Origin: Clostridium cellulovorans 743B
GTDB lineage: Bacteria; Bacillota; Clostridia; Clostridiales; Clostridiaceae
Direction of reading: 5' to 3'
DNA: 64,000 nucleotides
Assembly (NCBI RefSeq): GCF_000145275.1
Contig: NC_014393.1
Location: forward strand, 558,001-622,000
Each line of letters starts with the position of its first letter. The first letter of the stretch is position 1. The position numbers were made by a program, and so were the translations under genes. Below the pieces are notes generated by a model. It was not told the origin of the DNA. It worked only from the letters and a program-made list of their open reading frames with translations, and did no database searches. Below, in pieces: positions 25,651 through 35,152 of this stretch.

Positions 25651-25851
25651 ATGAAAAAAAGAAAATTAGTAAAGGGAAATATAATTTTATCAATGGGACT
25701 TTTAACTCTATCCGCAACATTAATATTAGAGCAAACGTTAAACCTACCTCATTTTGTTTCAGGAGTAGGTTTGGGAATCGCTATTGGTTTAGAAATATTT
25801 GGGCTTTATCTTATGGGAAAAAATAAAAAACAAGCTACAGGGGAAAAATAA
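25651..25851 (+). CDS. Very small membrane protein, unknown
   Basis: 66 residues with two hydrophobic segments (about 9-27 and 33-54) and a basic tail. Ribosome site AAGGTG eight bases before the ATG. It lies 150 bp after the Xre-membrane pair, in the same direction and before the same terminator, so it may be the third gene of that operon. Confidence 0.65.
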   Translation: MKKRKLVKGNIILSMGLLTLSATLILEQTLNLPHFVSGVGLGIAIGLEIFGLYLMGKNKKQATGEK

Positions 25852-25934
25852 AATTGCATGGATTTATTCTTATAAGATGCTAGAAAGATAAGAAGTCAGG
25901 GAGTATAAATTTAAACTTAAGGTTAGAATTTTTA

Positions 25935-25995
25935 AATAAAGTAGCTATATCAACAGTTTAAGGATACCTTTGATATAGCTACTTTATTATATTTT
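25935..25995 (+). terminator. Strong terminator, probably used from both sides
   Basis: 19-bp arms (25935-25953 and 25970-25988, AATAAAGTAGCTATATCAA and its complement), 16-nt loop, T-rich tail. It lies between convergent operons. Confidence 0.85.
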
Positions 25996-26102
25996 TGATG
26001 AATCTTATTTTTTATAAGGCGTATATACTGCTAGTTTAAAACTTAATAATGTTCTATCATTTGGATATATAGCCTATAGGAAACGAGCAAATAATTTTAG
26101 GA

Positions 26103-26903
26103 CTACAATGGTAAATCTCTTTTATTAAATTGCCATATTCCAGCAGCATAAAGAATGAGTCCTGATACTAATAAAATTAATATCATAAATATACCATTGG
26201 CATCACCTGCTATAAGCTTATCTGTATCAAACAAAGTAAAAATTGTTATATATTTTAAATTTTCTAAGTGACCACCCATGTTTGCTAACATTTGAATAAG
26301 GTAGAAACCAATTGGGACTCCAGCACTGATAGCATAGGAGAATTTTGTATCATTAAATAAACAAGAAGTAAGGAAGCCTAGGCCACTGATTGCTATATGC
26401 AAGCATAAAAGTCCTACATGTAGTAGAATATATTTTGGAATATCTAGAGAACCTGGAAATGCGATTTCCGATGTTACTATTCCAACTATCATTGTATAAG
26501 TTAGCAAGATGGCAATGCTTTTTATTAAAAATAAACCTTGAGTAAAGGCAATCTTTTTTCTTGAATTAGGTGAGGCAAGGATATATGCCATTGATCCTCT
26601 ATCCACATAGCGAGCAATTAATTTATTAGATAAAATTATTTCGAATATCATTGGAAATATAAGAAGTAAAAATCCGAACAAGTATGAAGTTAGAAATTCT
26701 GTTAAAGTCGTTCCCATATTGCTCATTCCGAAAGCTGCCATAACCCCAGGCATTGATTCTTCAAATGCCTGTAGAGTTTCTCCTATTTTAGGGTCAAACA
26801 TATATACAATCATTGAAACGTACATTGTAAGTACACCCATAAAAATAAGAAGTAATTTATAATTAGCTTTAATTTCTCTTTTCAATAATGGAAAACTAAT
26901 CAT
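26103..26903 (-). CDS. ABC-2 type exporter permease
   Basis: 266 residues with six hydrophobic segments, including a GFLLLIFPMIFEIIL segment and a basic SPNSRKKIAFTQG loop between helices 2 and 3, as in single-permease ABC-2 exporters. The start is ATG 26903, eight bases after GGAGG; a GTG three codons earlier overlaps the ribosome site. It overlaps the 3' end of the ATPase gene by eight bases. It is the last gene of a TetR-ATPase-permease operon. Confidence 0.85.
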   Translation of the reverse strand: MISFPLLKREIKANYKLLLIFMGVLTMYVSMIVYMFDPKIGETLQAFEESMPGVMAAFGMSNMGTTLTEFLTSYLFGFLLLIFPMIFEIILSNKLIARYVDRGSMAYILASPNSRKKIAFTQGLFLIKSIAILLTYTMIVGIVTSEIAFPGSLDIPKYILLHVGLLCLHIAISGLGFLTSCLFNDTKFSYAISAGVPIGFYLIQMLANMGGHLENLKYITIFTLFDTDKLIAGDANGIFMILILLVSGLILYAAGIWQFNKRDLPL

Positions 26904-27795
26904 TTTTAGCACCTCCGTAATAATGCATAAATAATTCTTCTAAACTTAGTGTTGCGATATTAAGGCTAACTACCTTATAGCGTGTCATTGTCTCAATAAA
27001 AGGCATTATATCGCCTTGGATTGATAGTGTTACAAGGTTATTTTCAACTTTTGTTACCTTATCAGAAATCGAGGGTTCTTCTGAAAAGGTCTCTGCCATT
27101 TGTGGAGTTTCCAAAGTTATCATATAGGTTTTACAACGAGATTCTTTTAACGTAGATATATTTTCAACAGCAACAATCTTTCCACTTTTAATGATGGCAG
27201 CTCTATCACAAGTTCTTTCTATTTCCTCAAACATGTGAGAAGACATAAGTATAGTTGTACCCTTTGCTTTTTCCTCTAAAATAAGCTCTACAAATTTATT
27301 TTGCATAAGAGGATCTAAACCACTAGTTGGTTCATCTAAAATTAATATTTCTGGTTCTGCCATAAAGGCACATACTATGCCTATTTTTTGTTTCATACCT
27401 TTGGACATTTTCTTGATTCTTCCCTTAGGGTTTAGTTCAAATTTTTTAATAAGGGCTTCAGCTCTTGAGTAGTCTTTCATACCTTTCATAGAGCCTACAA
27501 ATTTGATGAATTCCATTCCTGTAATATCATCCATAAAAGCGATTTCGCCAGGAAGATAACCAAGTTTTTTTTGAATTTCTGCTGATTCAGTAGTACAGTT
27601 TAGACCATCGATGCTACAACTTCCTTTGTCTGGGTGACTAAAGCCCATAAGATGACGTATGGTTGTAGTTTTACCTGCTCCGTTTGGTCCTAGAAAGCCT
27701 AATACTTCGCCTTTTTCAACAGAAAAGGATATATCGAAAACACCTTTACCATCTCCGTAATCTTTTGTTATGTGGTTAAGTTCGATGATTTTCAT
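26896..27795 (-). CDS. ABC exporter ATP-binding protein
   Basis: 299 residues. Walker A GPNGAGKTT, Q-loop GYLPGE, signature MSKGMKQKI, Walker B ILILDEPTSGLD and H-loop SSHMFEE. A C-terminal ~75-residue extension (about 225-299) ends in an EELFMHYY motif typical of CcmA-type drug or lantibiotic exporters. Its ATG overlaps the TetR gene stop. The partner permease follows. Substrate unknown. Confidence 0.93.
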   Translation of the reverse strand: MKIIELNHITKDYGDGKGVFDISFSVEKGEVLGFLGPNGAGKTTTIRHLMGFSHPDKGSCSIDGLNCTTESAEIQKKLGYLPGEIAFMDDITGMEFIKFVGSMKGMKDYSRAEALIKKFELNPKGRIKKMSKGMKQKIGIVCAFMAEPEILILDEPTSGLDPLMQNKFVELILEEKAKGTTILMSSHMFEEIERTCDRAAIIKSGKIVAVENISTLKESRCKTYMITLETPQMAETFSEEPSISDKVTKVENNLVTLSIQGDIMPFIETMTRYKVVSLNIATLSLEELFMHYYGGAKND

Positions 27796-28412
27796 TAAAG
27801 ATATGCCTCCTTGTAGACACTATTTTTTATTATTTGAAGCCATGAAGTTATATCGGCTTTAATAATTTCTAAGTCTTTCATTCCTGTTCTTGCTTGTTCG
27901 CGCATATATCCGTCGAACATATAGTAAACCATCTTAAGTATATGTTCAGGATTAACTTCAGTTTTAAATTTATTAAAGTTTATATTTTTAAAATATTTTT
28001 CAAAGCTAGAATTAATAGCTGTTTCATTGTACATAGATATATCTTCTCTCACAGTTTTGTCGGTTTCAAAATATGCCCTTAAGGAGAAGTCGTATATATA
28101 TGGATTTGTTTTTAGTATTTTCATTTTAGCATTCATAGAATGAAAAAGTAGTTCAAAAAAGTCATCTATTTTTTCATAATTTTCATTACATATGTTGGTT
28201 CTAGCGATTTCTGCACTATATTCATATATATATAAATACAAGGATTTTTTATTATGAAAATAGTAGAAAAGTAGACCTTTGGAGATACCAGCTAAAGCGG
28301 AAATATCATCTGTAGAAGCTCTTTTATACTCATTTTTAGAAAAAACTTGCATAGCAGAGTTGATAATTCTTTGTTTTTTTTCTTCTGGTAAAGCTAAAAA
28401 CTTTTCATTCAA
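27795..28412 (-). CDS. TetR-family regulator of the ABC exporter operon
   Basis: 205 residues. The N-terminal helix-turn-helix (about 10-55) contains RIINSAMQVFSKNEYKRASTDDISALAGISKGLLFYYF, broken here only for description, followed by a ligand-binding helical domain. The start is TTG nine bases after GGAGG; an ATG five bases later is out of frame. It heads the operon with overlapping junctions and a palindrome lies upstream at 28505, so autorepression with ligand release is likely. Confidence 0.9.
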   Translation of the reverse strand: MNEKFLALPEEKKQRIINSAMQVFSKNEYKRASTDDISALAGISKGLLFYYFHNKKSLYLYIYEYSAEIARTNICNENYEKIDDFFELLFHSMNAKMKILKTNPYIYDFSLRAYFETDKTVREDISMYNETAINSSFEKYFKNINFNKFKTEVNPEHILKMVYYMFDGYMREQARTGMKDLEIIKADITSWLQIIKNSVYKEAYL

Positions 28413-28504
28413 AATAATTTACCTCCATTCATAAGGTACTAAGAATTTGAAACTTTTATTAAGAATTTTTTATCCCAATGGCATTGACTTAGTTGGTTAA
28501 TTAT

Positions 28505-28526
28505 ATTCTAGTTCATTGACTAGAAT
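28505..28526. promoter_or_regulatory. Probable TetR-family operator
   Basis: Perfect inverted repeat ATTCTAGT (28505-28512) and ACTAGAAT (28519-28526) with a 6-bp spacer. It abuts a minus-strand TATAAT, about 95 bp upstream of the TetR-family start codon. Confidence 0.6.
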
Positions 28527-28632
28527 TTACAAGGTGAAAATTTAGATAAAATCTTTAATTTGAAATTGATTTAATTTTAGAGTAGCATGAATATATAGTA
28601 AAAATTTTCATAAGTAGTGATGGGGAAATACA

Positions 28633-29391
28633 ATGATACATTTAAAAAGATTTATTCCAGATTCAGATATAAGAAACTGGGTTGGGCCTTTTCAAGATAA
28701 AGATGATTATTTTAACTTAGGAAAATCACAAGCCGAAGAGATTATCAACTGGCTTAATATTAAACCTGTGGATAAGATATTAGATTTAGGTTGTGGTTGT
28801 GGAAGAATTGCAATTCATTTTCTAGATTATTTAAATGAAGAAGGAAAATATATAGGCATTGATAATAACAAAGAACTTCTTTCATATTGTTCAGAGAACA
28901 TATCAGCTGTGAAGGAAAACTTTTATTTTCAGTTTCTTGATGTATATAATGGAGCCTATGCAAAAGAGGGTAAGCTAAAAGTTCAAGAAATTAAGTTACC
29001 TATTGAGAGAAGTTCAATTGACAGTGTAATTTTATGGTCTGTTTTTACACATATGTATATAGACGATATTAATTCATATTTAAAAGAATCAAACAGGGTT
29101 TTAAAAGAAAATGGAACAATTATTGTAGCTTTAAATATAATTAATGATTTTTCAAAGAAACAGATGGAAGAAGGTAAGGCTGTTTTGAAGATGAAATATT
29201 CTGTAGATGATTATTCATGTACCTTGGATAGAGATACACCAGAAAGTGGTTTTGGACATTCTGAGGATAAGATTAAAGAATTGTTTTGGAATAATAACTT
29301 TATTATTAGGGAGATTAAATATGGTTCATGGTGTTGTGGTCAGATTGGTGGAGAATTTCATGATTGTATTATAGCGCAAAAGTCATTATAG
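28633..29391 (+). CDS. Class I SAM-dependent methyltransferase
   Basis: 252 residues. Motif I LDLGCGCGRIAI at about 49-61, acidic ribose-binding residue in YIGIDNN, and a post-I region ending LWSVFTHMYIDD. It carries a C-terminal extension with WCCGQIGGEFHDC. Substrate not recognised; small molecules are typical of this fold. Ribosome site GGGGAA upstream of the ATG. Divergent from the TetR operon. Confidence 0.85.
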   Translation: MIHLKRFIPDSDIRNWVGPFQDKDDYFNLGKSQAEEIINWLNIKPVDKILDLGCGCGRIAIHFLDYLNEEGKYIGIDNNKELLSYCSENISAVKENFYFQFLDVYNGAYAKEGKLKVQEIKLPIERSSIDSVILWSVFTHMYIDDINSYLKESNRVLKENGTIIVALNIINDFSKKQMEEGKAVLKMKYSVDDYSCTLDRDTPESGFGHSEDKIKELFWNNNFIIREIKYGSWCCGQIGGEFHDCIIAQKSL

Positions 29392-29590
29392 AACTACAAT
29401 GCTTGTGACAATTTGAAGACAAACTTATAGTATACTCTAATAACAGCTTAAAATTTAAAGTTTTTATTAGGATGAGTTTTATTATAATGAAAACATGTAG
29501 AAAGATAAAAGATTAAAACTAATGGTTATTTTACATAGTATTGAACGATATTGAAAAACTATTAGTATCTTTATATTACAGGAGAAAGCA

Positions 29591-30616
29591 ATGCGAAAAA
29601 TTTTAATCGGTAGTTATACCAACAAAGAAAAATCAGGTATTTATCAGTATGATTTTGATGAGCATAATGTAAAAGCAAAACTAGTAAAGACCTATGATGA
29701 GCTTGAGAATCCGTCCTATTTGATAGTAGATTATCCTAGCAGCAGTGTTTATGTAGTTAGTGAAACTAAAGCTGGTGCTGTTGGAAGATATTTTTTAGAT
29801 GACGACATAAAGCTTCATTATAAGGAAAGTCAATTAACTAAAGGTGATGATCCATGCCATTTAGCAAGGTATAATGAGGAGTTAATTGTCTGCAATTATT
29901 CTTCAGGAGATATGTCCATTCATTCAGTGAAGATGGCAGGGAAGGTTTCTGAAGAAAAACAAACAATTAAACATCAGGGGTATGGAGTAAACCCTAAGCG
30001 CCAAGAAGCTGCACATATCCATTTTGTTTCTCCTACACCAGACAATGCTTTGATTTCCGTGGTTGATTTAGGGATTGATGCAGTTATATTTTATGAAAAG
30101 CACCAGGATAAATATATTGAGTATAGTAGACTACTTTGTGAAGCAGGTTCAGGACCAAGACATCTTGTTTTTCATAAAGATTTAAACTTAATATATGTGG
30201 TAAATGAATTATCATCGACTGTCAGTGTTTATAAGCACGAGGGTGACTATAAGGTGTTTACCCTTATCCAGAATATATCAACAATTCCTGATTCCTTTGT
30301 AGAGAATAATCAGTGTGCAGCTATAGTGATGAGCAAGGATTTTTATTATCTTTATATAACTAATAGAGGCCATAATAGTGTTGCTTATTTTTCAATAGAT
30401 GACGTTAGTGGTAAATTAACTCTAGTTAATATTATTAGCACTGAGGGAAAGTGGCCAAGAGATTGTGCTTTAGCACCAACGCAGGACTATTTATTTGTAG
30501 CTAATGAGCATAGTGATAGTGTTAGCATTTTTAAACGTAATATTTTTGATGGTTCAATAAAATTTCATTCAGCAATTGCTGTTAGTGAACCTACCTGTAT
30601 CGCTTTTATAAAATAG
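29591..30616 (+). CDS. Lactonase-family beta-propeller protein (6-phosphogluconolactonase-like)
   Basis: 341 residues, seven-bladed beta-propeller of the Lactonase/YbhE (Pgl) family. It begins KILIGSYTNKEKSGIYQYDFD, split here as KILIGSYTN then GIYQYDFD, and contains GDDPCHLARY, HIHFVSPTPD, GPRHLVFHKDL, YITNRGHNSVAYF and KWPRDCALAP blocks. Members include 6-phosphogluconolactonase and proteins of unknown substrate. The Clostridium pentose-phosphate route is often incomplete, so the substrate is left open. Ribosome site AGGAG upstream. Confidence 0.85.
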   Translation: MRKILIGSYTNKEKSGIYQYDFDEHNVKAKLVKTYDELENPSYLIVDYPSSSVYVVSETKAGAVGRYFLDDDIKLHYKESQLTKGDDPCHLARYNEELIVCNYSSGDMSIHSVKMAGKVSEEKQTIKHQGYGVNPKRQEAAHIHFVSPTPDNALISVVDLGIDAVIFYEKHQDKYIEYSRLLCEAGSGPRHLVFHKDLNLIYVVNELSSTVSVYKHEGDYKVFTLIQNISTIPDSFVENNQCAAIVMSKDFYYLYITNRGHNSVAYFSIDDVSGKLTLVNIISTEGKWPRDCALAPTQDYLFVANEHSDSVSIFKRNIFDGSIKFHSAIAVSEPTCIAFIK

Positions 30617-30671
30617 AATAGGAGTTACAGAATTTTAGTAAAGAATACTCTATAGTGAATTCTTTCGAATG

Positions 30672-30700
30672 TTGACAAGGGGATTGGTAAGTGCTATTAT
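30672..30700 (+). promoter_or_regulatory. Consensus sigma-A promoter in an intergenic region
   Basis: TTGACA (30672-30677), 17-bp spacer, TATTAT (30695-30700). No coding frame starts within the next 300 bases; a terminator lies about 90 bases downstream. Confidence 0.7.
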
Positions 30701-30706
30701 ACAAAC

Positions 30707-30800
30707 ATTAATAAGTTTGGATTTGTTAAACAAATTTGACTATATAAAATTTTATTTGGCAATGAAGTCATCACATAATAATTAGTGGTGACTTTTTATT
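30707..30800 (+). ncRNA. Candidate small RNA (~95 nt) or leader RNA
   Basis: Bounded by the promoter at 30672-30700 and a terminator with arms AAGTCATCAC (30765-30774) and GTGGTGACTT (30785-30794) followed by a T-run. A second hairpin, ATTTGT/ACAAAT (30721-30735), lies in the 5' half. There is no ribosome site with a credible ORF inside. It matches no riboswitch class I know. It may be a stand-alone small RNA, or a terminated leader for guanine deaminase, which begins 230 bases later. Confidence 0.45.
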
Positions 30801-31031
30801 TTTACCTAAAAAAGAATAGTAACCTTAAATTCTATCGTAAAAGATAAAGTTCATTACTGTAACTTGGACACAGTTTCATTTGTAAAGATTTAAGGTATGG
30901 AAAAAAATATATAAGAGACGGACAAAAACAACTATTGAGACATAATATAGGATGATAAATATCTAAATCATAATAAAGTGATAAATATTCAAGTTGCAGA
31001 TAGTATCTATTAAAACCAAGGGGATGAGAAG

Positions 31032-32309
31032 ATGGAAACTACAGAGGAGATTATAAAAATCTTAAAAGGGAATATTGTTTATACTGAAACTTGCAATTCT
31101 TTTGAGATGGTTGAAAATGGATATATTGTAGTTGATGGAAATTATGTAGAAGGCGTATATAAAGATTTGCCAGATAAATATAAGCATTTCAATATAAAAA
31201 ATTATGGCGATAGATTGATTATTCCTGGCTTTATAGATTTGCATACTCATGGTGCGCAATTTGCTATAAGGGGAATAGGATATGATAAAGAATTGTTACC
31301 TTGGCTCGAAACTTATACATTTCCTGAGGAAGCAAAGTTTAGTAATAAAGATTATGCAGAAAAGGTTTATAGAGAATTTGTAAATGAATTATATACTGAA
31401 GGTACGACAAGAGCAGTTATTTTTGGGACAATCCATCAAGAAGCTACGGAAATTTTAATGGAACTTTTAGAGGGTAAGGAGATAATTTCTTATGTTGGAA
31501 AGGTGAACATGGATAGAAATTGTCCCGATTTTTTAAAAGAAAATGCTGATGAATCAATAAGAACTACTATTCAATGGATAGAAAGTTGCCATAATAAATA
31601 TAAATTTGTTAAGCCTATAATTACTCCAAGATTTGTACCAACCTGTTCTGATTCATTAATGAAGGCTTTAGGTGATATTGCAATAAATAATTCAATACCA
31701 GTTCAATCACATCTATCTGAAAATACTGATGAAATTAAATGGGTAGGAGAGTTACATCCTGATTGTGAAAGTTACGGCGCTGTTTATGATAAATACAATC
31801 TTTTTGGAAAAACCAAAACAATAATGGCTCATTGTGTCCATTTAACGGAAGAAGAAATAAGTAAAATCATTAAGAACCAAGTATTTATAGCACATTGTCC
31901 TAGCTCAAATATCAACCTATCAAGTGGAATATCACCAATTAGTAAGTTATTAAAAAATAATGCACCATTAGGGCTTGGGTCTGATATTGCTGGTGGAGAG
32001 ACTTTGAGTATGCTTTCTGTTATGTCCTGTGCAGTGAAAGTATCAAAGCTTAGAAAAGTGTGTTATGGAGAAGATGAAATGTCACTTACTATACCAGAAG
32101 TTTTTTATTTAGCGACAAAGGGTGGAGGAAAATTCTTTGGAAAAGTTGGCAGTTTTGAAGGTGGTTATGAATTTGATGCTTTAGTTATAGACGACGATAA
32201 TTTATGGAAAGTAAGAAAAGGTAAGATAGAAGAAAGAATAGAACGTTTAATTTATTTAGGTTCTAGTAAGAACATTATGTCAAGATATGTTTTTGGAAAA
32301 GAGGTATAG
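31032..32309 (+). CDS. guaD: Guanine deaminase
   Basis: Converts guanine to xanthine and ammonia in purine salvage. 425 residues of the amidohydrolase superfamily. Metal site HTHGAQF followed by the guanine-deaminase-type block GIGYDKELLPWLETYTFPEE; later ligands are H in VQSHLSEN, H in MAHCVHL and D in GLGSDIAGG. AHCPSSNINLSSG is also characteristic. No purine riboswitch was found upstream. Ribosome site GGGGATGAG precedes the ATG. Confidence 0.88.
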   Translation: METTEEIIKILKGNIVYTETCNSFEMVENGYIVVDGNYVEGVYKDLPDKYKHFNIKNYGDRLIIPGFIDLHTHGAQFAIRGIGYDKELLPWLETYTFPEEAKFSNKDYAEKVYREFVNELYTEGTTRAVIFGTIHQEATEILMELLEGKEIISYVGKVNMDRNCPDFLKENADESIRTTIQWIESCHNKYKFVKPIITPRFVPTCSDSLMKALGDIAINNSIPVQSHLSENTDEIKWVGELHPDCESYGAVYDKYNLFGKTKTIMAHCVHLTEEEISKIIKNQVFIAHCPSSNINLSSGISPISKLLKNNAPLGLGSDIAGGETLSMLSVMSCAVKVSKLRKVCYGEDEMSLTIPEVFYLATKGGGKFFGKVGSFEGGYEFDALVIDDDNLWKVRKGKIEERIERLIYLGSSKNIMSRYVFGKEV

Positions 32310-32313
32310 CTTT

Positions 32314-32353
32314 AAAAAATTACATTGATATAAACTTGTCAGTGTAATTTTTT
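32314..32353 (+). terminator. Terminator after guanine deaminase
   Basis: Arms AAAAAATTACATTGA (32314-32328) and TCAGTGTAATTTTTT (32339-32353), one G-T pair, T-run at the end. Confidence 0.8.
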
Positions 32354-32558
32354 ATTAGATGATTATAGAAAAATATTGGTAAGTTGAAGATAAATATAAT
32401 AGAATGCAAGGAAAATATTTAGAAAAGGTCTAGAAATATTGACGTTTCAAGCAATCAAATGTATAATTGTACAATAAATTTAAAGATTTTAATTATACTA
32501 GCATATTTTACATTAAAAATATATATATGAATAATATCACATAAATGTTCTATTAGTG

Positions 32559-32585
32559 TAAAGGGAACGTTTAAAATTTCGATAA
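32559..32585 (+). promoter_or_regulatory. Sigma-D (sigma-28)-like promoter for a chemoreceptor gene
   Basis: TAAA (32559-32562), 15 bp, TTCGATAA (32578-32585); the Gram-positive SigD consensus is TAAA-N15-GCCGATAA. It lies about 300 bp upstream of the Cache chemoreceptor. The rest of 32354-32889 shows nothing else recognisable and is very AT-rich. Confidence 0.55.
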
Positions 32586-32889
32586 TTTAACTGTAGAGGC
32601 AAAGATTTTTATGCTATATAGCTAATAATTTCTTGAATTAGACTTTTTTATTATTATATTGATTTATGTGAAGTATTGGGAAAGTTCTAAGAAAATATTT
32701 TATTATTGAAAGCTTACTTATAATACTTAAGATAAAATTTATTAAGGAAAAAAGTAAGTTCTATTTACATATATCAAAGCCATTAAATTACATATATTGA
32801 ACTTTATTCAAAGAAGGGGAGGCAAAGATATAAAAATTTTAAAACATGTGCAAATTAATTTTATTTATCAAGTAGGGTGAGGGGATTTT

Positions 32890-34980
32890 ATGAAAAGTAT
32901 AAAATTTAAAATATTTTTCGCAATAGTTATAAGTTCAGTTTTAATTGCATTATTAATCGGATCTATAAGCATTACAAACTCAACAAACGTTGCTGAGACA
33001 AATTCAAAAGAGAAGCTTACATTAATTTGTGAGAAGAAAACCAATGAACTGAACGGAACAATTTCTAATATTGAGCAATCAGTAAACACTTTAGGAGATA
33101 TTGTTGTTGAAAATTTAGATGATGTGAATAAGTTTAGCACTGATTTGAATTATTTGCAAAACTACCAAAATGGTATTGAAGAAATAGCTAAAGCCTTTGG
33201 TAAAAATACAGAAGGGGCTATGACATTTTACATAAGGTTTAATCCAAAACTTACTCCACCAACATCTGGAGTTTTCTACTCTAAACCAAATGCTAACAGT
33301 GAATTTGAAAAACTAGTTCCAACAGATTTTAGCAAATATGATCCAAGTGATACAGCACATGTGGGATGGTATTACATACCAGTTAATGCTGGAAAACCAG
33401 TGTGGCTAGATCCATATTTAAATTCTAATATAAATGTTCAGATGATTTCCTATGTGGTACCAATTTATAAAGATGGAAAATCAATTGGTATAGTTGGTAT
33501 GGATATTGATTTCAAGAGTATTCAAGGAATTGTACAAGATACTAAAGCTTATGATACAGGGTATGCATTTTTATTAAATGAAAAGCACAATGTTTTGTCA
33601 CATCCAGAGTTTAGTATGAATGAAAATTTTGGAACTATAGAAAATGGAATATTCAAATCAATTACAGAAGATATGAATAAAAGCTCAGTTTCTGAGAAGT
33701 TAAGTTCATATAAATATAAAAATATAAATAAAAATCTAACATTTACACATCTTTCAAATGGTTGGATATTTGCGGTGGCAGCTCCTTCATCAGAGATATT
33801 AGCTCAATCTAATAAGCTTATGAAAATAATTGGACTATTTAGCATATTGGGAATGGTATTATCTGGAGTAGTTGCTTTTGGTCTTGGGAACATCATTGCA
33901 AAGCCTATAGTTAAAATTACAGCAATAATGAAAAAATTAGAGAATCTTGACTTAACACATGATAAGGAATTAGATTCTTTATTAAAATCGAAGGATGAAA
34001 TAGGACAACTTTCTAAGGCTTTTGACAATATGAGAGGAGAATTCGTTGGACTTATTAAGCAAATATTAGAGAAATCTAAGAGCATTAGTGATTCCAGTGA
34101 AGAGCTTTCAGCTACAGTAGAAGAACTTACTGTAAAAGCTGATAAAATAGAAAATGCAGTAGAGCATATAGCTTATAATGTTCAAGAAACTAGTTCTGCA
34201 TCAGAGGAGATAAGTGCATCTATTCAAGAGGTGGATTTTAGTGTTAATCTTTTAGCTGATAAAGCAACAGATGGAAATAATAGTGCAAACCAATCAAAAG
34301 AAAGAGCACAAGAAGTACAAAAACAAGGAAAGATATCAGCTGAAGAAACAAGAAACTTGTACAATGAGAAAAAAGAAAATGGGTTAAAAGCAATAAAGGA
34401 TGGAAAAATAGTTGAAGATATAAAACTAATGGCAGAGACTATTGCTGGGATTTCAGGGCAAACAAATTTACTTGCACTGAATGCTAGTATTGAAGCTGCA
34501 AGGGCTGGAGATCAAGGAAAAGGCTTTGCGGTTGTAGCTGATGAAGTTAGAAATCTTGCAGAGCAATCAGCAGAAGCAGTTTCTAATATTCAAAGCACTA
34601 TTACTAAGGTGCAAGCTGCATTTAGAAATCTTTCAGACAATAGTAAGGAAGTGTTAGACTTTATTCATGAGAATGTGGATCCTCAACTAGAGACTATGGA
34701 GAAAATTGGACAGCAGTATTATTGTGATTCAGAATTTGTAACAAGAATGTCAGATGAGATAGCTGTTATGTCAAAAGAACTTACATCTACAATAGGGCAA
34801 GTAAATGAAGCAGTTCAAAATACAGCACAAATTGCACAAAAATCAGCATTGGAAGCTGAAACAATAAAAGATAGTATAAGTGAAACTACAAAAGCTATAG
34901 AACAAGTAGCAACAACAGCACAAAATCAAGCTGCCCTTGCAGAAAAACTTAATGAAATGGTAAATAGATTTAAGATATAA
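32890..34980 (+). CDS. Methyl-accepting chemotaxis protein with Cache sensor domain
   Basis: 696 residues: transmembrane helix at about 7-28, an extracellular dCache-type domain (about 35-295, with VPIYKDGKSIGIVGMDID typical of the membrane-distal/proximal PAS-like fold), a second helix at about 312-332, HAMP (about 332-388), then the cytoplasmic signalling helices with the hairpin tip GQTNLLALNASIEAARAGDQGKGF. Family role: ligand-controlled activation of CheA. Cache domains of this type often bind amino acids or small acids; the ligand is unknown. A sigma-D-like promoter lies upstream. Confidence 0.93.
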   Translation: MKSIKFKIFFAIVISSVLIALLIGSISITNSTNVAETNSKEKLTLICEKKTNELNGTISNIEQSVNTLGDIVVENLDDVNKFSTDLNYLQNYQNGIEEIAKAFGKNTEGAMTFYIRFNPKLTPPTSGVFYSKPNANSEFEKLVPTDFSKYDPSDTAHVGWYYIPVNAGKPVWLDPYLNSNINVQMISYVVPIYKDGKSIGIVGMDIDFKSIQGIVQDTKAYDTGYAFLLNEKHNVLSHPEFSMNENFGTIENGIFKSITEDMNKSSVSEKLSSYKYKNINKNLTFTHLSNGWIFAVAAPSSEILAQSNKLMKIIGLFSILGMVLSGVVAFGLGNIIAKPIVKITAIMKKLENLDLTHDKELDSLLKSKDEIGQLSKAFDNMRGEFVGLIKQILEKSKSISDSSEELSATVEELTVKADKIENAVEHIAYNVQETSSASEEISASIQEVDFSVNLLADKATDGNNSANQSKERAQEVQKQGKISAEETRNLYNEKKENGLKAIKDGKIVEDIKLMAETIAGISGQTNLLALNASIEAARAGDQGKGFAVVADEVRNLAEQSAEAVSNIQSTITKVQAAFRNLSDNSKEVLDFIHENVDPQLETMEKIGQQYYCDSEFVTRMSDEIAVMSKELTSTIGQVNEAVQNTAQIAQKSALEAETIKDSISETTKAIEQVATTAQNQAALAEKLNEMVNRFKI

Positions 34981-35056
34981 TAAAATTAGATTATAGCAAA
35001 TAGATTAGAATTATAATTAGATTATTGAAGAAAATTTAATATAGCATCAAATAGAA

Positions 35057-35100
35057 AAGAAACCTAATTAACGTATGCATAATTGTTAATTAGGTTTCTT
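35057..35100 (+). terminator. Strong terminator, likely bidirectional
   Basis: 16-bp perfect arms AAGAAACCTAATTAAC (35057-35072) and complement (35085-35100), 12-nt loop. Sits between convergent genes. Confidence 0.85.
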
Positions 35101-35152
35101 GCATATATGATTTATAATCATGAGTTTCTCAACTAAAAAAGAGTGGAAGAGA

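Noticed and set aside
30823..31031. Purine riboswitch before guanine deaminase
   Set aside because: None of the conserved junction or loop bases of the purine aptamer could be found.
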